This document shows, in pieces, positions 5,648 to 8,892 of a DNA stretch of 8,892 bases; positions within the stretch are counted from its first letter, which is position 1, and every line of letters begins with the position of its first letter. Below the pieces are notes generated by a model that was not told where the DNA came from, did no database searches, and saw nothing but the letters and a program-made list of their open reading frames with translations. The translations under genes and the position numbers were made by a program. The stretch covers positions 7,464 to 16,355 of the forward strand of contig DBDP01000013.1 of assembly GCA_002293625.1 (NCBI GenBank), read 5' to 3'. The stretch comes from Clostridiales bacterium UBA929. GTDB lineage: Bacteria; Bacillota; Clostridia; Oscillospirales; UBA929.

Positions 5648-7258
5648 CTATTTTTCGGGCAGGAGGCCGACGAAGCGCCAGTGGATATCCACCTTCTGAG
5701 TTCGTGCCTTGCCCGTTCCTATCGCGTCGTGGACGCATATCTTTTCGATCAGCTCATGCAGAAGCGCCGGAGTCAGTTCGGTAATCTCTTTATACCGTGC
5801 GATGGCCCGGATGAAATGTCCAGCGTTCAGCAGACTGTCCCTCTCCCGGTTCAACACCGACTGAAGCTGTTCCATCTTATCACGCAGGGATTTCTGTTCG
5901 GTTTCGTATTCCTGAGATAAAACCGCGAACCGTTCATCTGTAACGACGCCGAGGGCGTTCTGCTCAAAAAGCCGCTTTATGATGGTGTCCAACTCCGAGC
6001 ACCGCCGTCGGCTTTTGTCCAGTTCCTGTTGATTGGCCCGGTCGGTAAGAGCGGCTCCGTCTTGAAGATACTGGTTGTAGAAGGTTTCGAAGTCACCCTC
6101 ATTCTCCGTCACAAACCCGGCCAGCTTTTGACTTTTCATCAGCACGGCATCGTAAAGTGAATTGTAGGAGATATAGTGGCTGGTGCAGGAGCGGATACGG
6201 CTCTTCTGCCGGTAGAGGTTACAGGCATAAACCGCTGTCTTTCGTCCCTTGCATGGGCTGTTGTACGCGAGGCCGTAACCGCATGTGGCGCATTTGAGAA
6301 GTCCGGCGAAGATATTTTCCTCATGGTGCGCGTTGGGACGCTTGCGCACATGGATAAAGCTCTGTACCAGATCATAGGTCTGCTCATCCACCAGCGGCTC
6401 ATGCGTGTTCCGGACAATCACCCATTCCGATTCCGGTCGGTATACAGTGCGCTTGTTTTTGAAGGATTTGGTGGTTTCCTTCTGGGACACCATGTGGCCG
6501 CAGTATTCCCGGTTTTTCAGAATGTTGGTCACACAGGAGTTGTTCCATTCTCTGGGGAATTCTTTATTATGAAACTCCTGATACTTCCCCAGAGTGTGCG
6601 CCACATAGGCCCGTGGCGTCAGTATCCCGCGATCCGAGAGCCGGAGTCCGATTTGACGACAGCTGATACCCTGTGCCGCCCACGCGAACATCTCTTTCAC
6701 GATGGGCGCGGTGGTTTCATCAGGGAGCAGATGGTGCCGGTCATCCGGGTCGAGGCGATACCCATAAGGCGCGTGGCAGCCGATAAAGTGGCCTTTCTCG
6801 GCGATGGTACGCATGCTGGAGCGGATTTTTCGGCTGATATCACGGGCATAATACTCGTTTATAATCGACTTAAATCCCATGATTTCATTTTCGCCCTTGG
6901 CCGAATCAATTCCGTCGTTCACACAAATGAAGCGAATATCGTTGTCTGGAAAGAAAATCTCGGTATAAAACGCGACCAGAGCGTTATTTCTGCCAAACCG
7001 GCTGAGGTCTTTGCAGATTACGGTCCCCACCCGGCCATCTTCAATATCACCGATCATCCGCTGAAAATCCACTCGCTCGAAGGTAGTCCCGGAAATTCCG
7101 TCGTCTATGTACTCATCATATACATAGAAGCCTTGGTCTTTCGCGTATTTGCGGAGTAGCGAACGCTGGTTTCCGATGGAATTGCTTTCCGCGTCCCCGC
7201 CATCGTCCCGGGAGAGGCGGCAGTAAATTGCCGCCTTGCTTTGTTGTTTGGTAATCAT
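5648..7258 (-). CDS. Large serine recombinase (site-specific integrase/resolvase family)
   Basis: A 536-residue recombinase that would cut and rejoin DNA at att sites through a covalent phosphoserine. Numbering from the ATG at 7258: the catalytic resolvase domain covers about 8-150, with nucleophile S16 in YCRLSRDD and the arginine-rich DLSRFGRN (84-91). The recombinase domain covers about 160-300 (APYGY, then THEPLVDEQTYDLVQ). The zinc ribbon has C323, C326, C346 and C358, followed by a coiled coil (about 407-477) and the tail TQKVDIHWRFVG. It looks complete. The frame opens at 7273, but AAGGAGG at 7263-7269 lies between that ATG and the one at 7258, so 7258 is the start. An IS21 end lies just upstream, probably separating the gene from its original promoter. 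It may mobilise an element with one edge near 5648; no att site is proven. Confidence 0.92.
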   Translation of the reverse strand: MITKQQSKAAIYCRLSRDDGGDAESNSIGNQRSLLRKYAKDQGFYVYDEYIDDGISGTTFERVDFQRMIGDIEDGRVGTVICKDLSRFGRNNALVAFYTEIFFPDNDIRFICVNDGIDSAKGENEIMGFKSIINEYYARDISRKIRSSMRTIAEKGHFIGCHAPYGYRLDPDDRHHLLPDETTAPIVKEMFAWAAQGISCRQIGLRLSDRGILTPRAYVAHTLGKYQEFHNKEFPREWNNSCVTNILKNREYCGHMVSQKETTKSFKNKRTVYRPESEWVIVRNTHEPLVDEQTYDLVQSFIHVRKRPNAHHEENIFAGLLKCATCGYGLAYNSPCKGRKTAVYACNLYRQKSRIRSCTSHYISYNSLYDAVLMKSQKLAGFVTENEGDFETFYNQYLQDGAALTDRANQQELDKSRRRCSELDTIIKRLFEQNALGVVTDERFAVLSQEYETEQKSLRDKMEQLQSVLNRERDSLLNAGHFIRAIARYKEITELTPALLHELIEKICVHDAIGTGKARTQKVDIHWRFVGLLPEK

Positions 7259-7262
7259 ACAT

Positions 7263-7269
7263 CCTCCTT
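7263..7269 (-). promoter_or_regulatory. Ribosome binding site of the serine recombinase
   Basis: AAGGAGG on the minus strand, four bases before the ATG at 7258. It sits inside the reading frame opened by the upstream ATG at 7273, which rules that ATG out as the main start. The predicted IS21 end is only 5 bp further upstream. Confidence 0.85.
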
Positions 7270-7285
7270 GCATATGTCGGTCGCG

Positions 7286-7383
7286 TTAGACACTCCGGGG
7301 CGGTGAGATTAGACACATGCGGCGGACAAATTAGACACCTTTGGGCGGCGGAATTGGACACTTTCGGCGGCAGTATTGGACAT
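7286..7383. repeat. Five direct repeats at the IS21 end, 22-23 bp period
   Basis: TTAGACAC at 7286, 7309 and 7331, TTGGACAC at 7354 and TTGGACAT at 7376. Start-to-start distances are 23, 22, 23 and 22 bp, about two helical turns. A GGCGG box follows each of the first four copies at 7299, 7321, 7344 and 7366. The three copies nearest the outer end are identical and the two inner copies drift. They are most likely IstA binding sites lying on one face of the DNA. Confidence 0.85.
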
Positions 7384-7482
7384 TGACGTTCCCGCATCCG
7401 AATGATACACTCAAATTGCTTTTGCTCACGCGGAGGATACGGCAATGCCGGAGAGTAACCAGAGCGCTGCATGAGGTTTTGG

Positions 7483-7550
7483 CAAGGAGAGTGATGCCGG
7501 CGGGTGTCGCTCTTTTCTTTTTAGTATCTGCAAAGCCATCACTCTCCTTG
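7483..7550. repeat. Perfect 14-bp inverted repeat with 40-nt loop
   Basis: CAAGGAGAGTGATG (7483-7496) and its exact complement CATCACTCTCCTTG (7537-7550) flank a 40-nt loop. Each arm contains AAGGAG, four bases and ATG when read inward on its own strand. No T-tract follows either arm, so it does not look like an intrinsic terminator. Confidence 0.75.
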
Positions 7551-7573
7551 GAAAACCAAAGCGATAAACTCAT

Positions 7574-7588
7574 GCCGCCGCAGGCGGC
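7574..7588 (-). terminator. GC-rich hairpin after istB, possible weak terminator
   Basis: GCCGCC and GGCGGC form a 6-bp all-GC stem with a 3-base loop, 16 bases past the istB stop. No U-tract follows in the istB direction, so termination would be weak or factor-dependent. Confidence 0.35.
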
Positions 7589-7604
7589 TGATTGAACGAA
7601 GTTC

Positions 7605-8363
7605 CTATTCCGGCGCTAACCCCTTACGCTGCCGCATGGATACGGAATCATCTCTGTCGGAAGCGATTACGATACGGTAGGCATCGTGGACAATACGGTC
7701 AAGGACAGCTTCGGCTATGGTGCTTTCGCCGATTTTGCCGTGCCAGTCGCCGACATCATGCTGGGAACAGAAGATTGTGGACGCCTTTTTATAGCGAGCC
7801 TCCGCAATCTCCAGCAAATCTCTGGCTTCGGTCTCCTTTAGCTGATACAGCAGCCATTCATCCAAGATAAGAAGCTTAATTTGCTTCAACTGCTTCATCA
7901 CCTTGCGGTATGTCCCCTCGGCGCGCGCAATAGCGAGTTCGCCGAGCAAATCCGGAAGCCGGGCATAACGCACTGTGTGGAATTTCCGGGCTGCGGTCAC
8001 GCCGAAAGCGTTGGCAAGATAGCTTTTGCCGCTGCCGGACGCGCCAAGAATGATGATGTTGTGGTGTTCGTCCACAAAGTTACAGGTACTCAAGCGGAGG
8101 ATAAGGGTTTTATCCAATTCACGGTCAGGATGATACTCGATATCCTCTACAGAGGCTTCAGGCTCAGAAAACCCGGCGTTTCGGATTAAGCGCGTCAGCC
8201 GGTTGTTCTTGCGGGAGATCCATTCGGCGTCCACCATCAGTCCAACCCGTTCCTCGAAGGACAGCTCGGAAACAGCTTTATCCGAGAGTTGTCTGCTGAA
8301 TGCGGCAGCCATAACACCCATTTTCATCTCCCGGAGTTTGGATACGGTATTGTTATCCAGCAT
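7605..8363 (-). CDS. istB: IS21-family AAA+ ATPase helper protein IstB
   Basis: A 252-residue AAA+ ATPase that assists the IS21 transposase by selecting and remodelling target DNA. The N-terminal helical region (about 1-80) has the family pattern LREMKMGVMAAAF and ...AEWISRKNNRLTRLIR. Walker A is GASGSGKS (107-114), Walker B is LLILDEW (164-170), the sensor-type strand TIFCSQ is at 196-201, and the arginine-finger region LDRIVHDAYRI is at 221-231. Length is normal for IstB and the ATPase motifs are intact. The ATG at 8363-8361 shares one base with the istA stop (TAATG), so translation is probably coupled. The related DnaC-type helicase loaders share the fold, but the istA neighbour settles the call. 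Confidence 0.94.
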   Translation of the reverse strand: MLDNNTVSKLREMKMGVMAAAFSRQLSDKAVSELSFEERVGLMVDAEWISRKNNRLTRLIRNAGFSEPEASVEDIEYHPDRELDKTLILRLSTCNFVDEHHNIIILGASGSGKSYLANAFGVTAARKFHTVRYARLPDLLGELAIARAEGTYRKVMKQLKQIKLLILDEWLLYQLKETEARDLLEIAEARYKKASTIFCSQHDVGDWHGKIGESTIAEAVLDRIVHDAYRIVIASDRDDSVSMRQRKGLAPE

Positions 8364-8892
8364 TATTTTCGCCCCCCTCTCCCGTAGTAATCGGCTCCAC
8401 GGGTAAAACCATGCGTATAGGAGGGAGTGGAAGACTCTTGCGGCTTGTCTGCGCCAGACTTTAGAATAGTCTGGATAGATTTATAGCTGGGGCGCGGCGT
8501 ATAGAATAATGCCTTATCACAAGCGGTTTCCAGCCGTTCCGGGGAATAGCTTTCGCTGAGTTTGAGGAGCGCCATACACGCACGGTAGCTCTGCTGCTCC
8601 ACTTTGTATCCGGTGAGGATGGATTCAATCACCGCAGCCGTCTGAGAACCGATTTTTGCAGCCCATTTGCGGAAACGGTCTCCGTTCCATTGAGCGTATT
8701 GCTGATGATTCGGCGGCATATGAGTTTCCTGTGTGCTGTATTTGTCTTGCCGGTCATGCAGCCGGACATGGGAGCAAATCCGGGTTCCCTCGTAGAACAC
8801 CTCAACCACATTGCGGGTAACGCGCACATCTACTTGGCGCTTGATATATTCATACGGCACCGAGTAGAATCTTCCGTCCGCCTCAATGTGGT
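8363..8892 (-). CDS. istA: IS21-family transposase IstA, C-terminal part (5' end outside window)
   Basis: About 176 residues of the transposase C-terminus. The frame runs in from the window edge, with HIEADGRFYSVPYEYIK before the first possible internal GTG start at 8860. The segment FYSVPYEYIKRQVDVRVT...VEVFYEGTRICSHVRLHD matches the beta-barrel region that follows the DDE catalytic core in IS21 transposases, then ETHMPPNHQQYAQWN and a helical tail ending in a Gly/Arg-rich GADYYGRGGRK. The catalytic residues lie upstream and cannot be seen. The TAA overlaps the istB ATG by one base. The short forms starting at 8860 or inside are artefacts of the window edge. Confidence 0.93.
   Translation of the reverse strand, partial: HIEADGRFYSVPYEYIKRQVDVRVTRNVVEVFYEGTRICSHVRLHDRQDKYSTQETHMPPNHQQYAQWNGDRFRKWAAKIGSQTAAVIESILTGYKVEQQSYRACMALLKLSESYSPERLETACDKALFYTPRPSYKSIQTILKSGADKPQESSTPSYTHGFTRGADYYGRGGRK

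Larger units (their letters stand above)
7384..7604. other. Noncoding 3' region of the IS21 element
   Basis: No convincing gene lies between the istB stop and the terminal repeats. The stretch holds a GC-rich hairpin next to istB and a 68-bp inverted-repeat unit. Open frames here are short, lack recognisable similarity and overlap on both strands. Confidence 0.6.
7275..8892 (-). mobile_element. IS21-family insertion sequence, 3' end with istB and partial istA (runs off window)
   Basis: The istA-istB gene pair with a 1-bp stop/start overlap and an adjacent array of terminal repeats identify the IS21 family, whose ends carry several transposase-binding repeats. The outer edge is placed at TGTCGG (7275) because IS21-family ends begin with TG and the first repeat starts 11 bp inside. 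The other end lies beyond 8892, so neither the target duplication nor full length can be checked. Both genes read intact as far as they can be seen, so the element may still be functional. Confidence 0.82.

Noticed and set aside
5643..5660. Programmed frameshift joining the two recombinase frames
   Set aside because: The product would carry two zinc ribbons and two C-terminal tails, which does not match the known architecture. A broken gene is simpler.
6176..7159. 327-residue plus-strand open frame
   Set aside because: It lies wholly antisense to the well-supported serine recombinase and its translation shows no domain pattern.
7285..7293. Integron attC site (GTTAGAC fits GTTRRRY)
   Set aside because: The motif belongs to a series of five same-direction repeats next to istAB. 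No inverse core partner or cassette structure is seen.
7286..7383. CRISPR array
   Set aside because: The repeated core is only 8 bp, the spacers are similar to one another (each with GGCGG) and no cas gene is present.

Overview
The window looks like chromosomal DNA of a moderately GC-rich Firmicute, probably a clostridial gut or digester anaerobe. This rests on strong AAGGAGG-type ribosome binding sites, a surface-type protein whose N-terminus resembles a domain I associate with Firmicute spore or collagen-like proteins, and clostridial-style serine recombinases. No marker gene is present, so the taxonomy is inference.

Left part (1-2655, + strand): a tightly coupled sugar-phosphate operon. 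The tail of an AraC-type regulator overlaps an alpha-D-phosphohexomutase by 4 bp, and the mutase overlaps nagA (N-acetylglucosamine-6-phosphate deacetylase) by 4 bp. A mutase directly ahead of NagA fits conversion of GlcNAc-1-P to GlcNAc-6-P and then to GlcN-6-P, as expected when amino sugars are released by phosphorolysis or by a 1-kinase.

Middle part (2683-4900): accessory genes in divergent orientation. On the minus strand lies a Fic-domain protein with a fused VbhA-like N-terminal segment. On the plus strand lies a DUF6273-like protein. The 247-bp region between them holds a near-consensus sigma-A promoter for fic, a short palindrome in the fic leader, a perfect 11-bp-arm dyad, and two CATANNNTA motifs upstream of the DUF6273-like gene.

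Right part (4915-8892, minus strand): mobile DNA. A serine recombinase remnant without its catalytic domain abuts the stop codon of an intact serine recombinase. Five bases upstream of that recombinase's ribosome binding site begins the end of an IS21-family element, with five repeats of 22-23 bp period, then istB and the C-terminal part of istA, which runs off the window. The noncoding end of the element also holds a perfect 14-bp inverted repeat whose two arms each carry a ribosome binding site and ATG, one per strand.

No complete new defence system is visible. The best leads are the atypical Fic active site, the two-domain DUF6273-like protein with its regulatory region, the recombinase-in-recombinase junction and the structured IS21 end.
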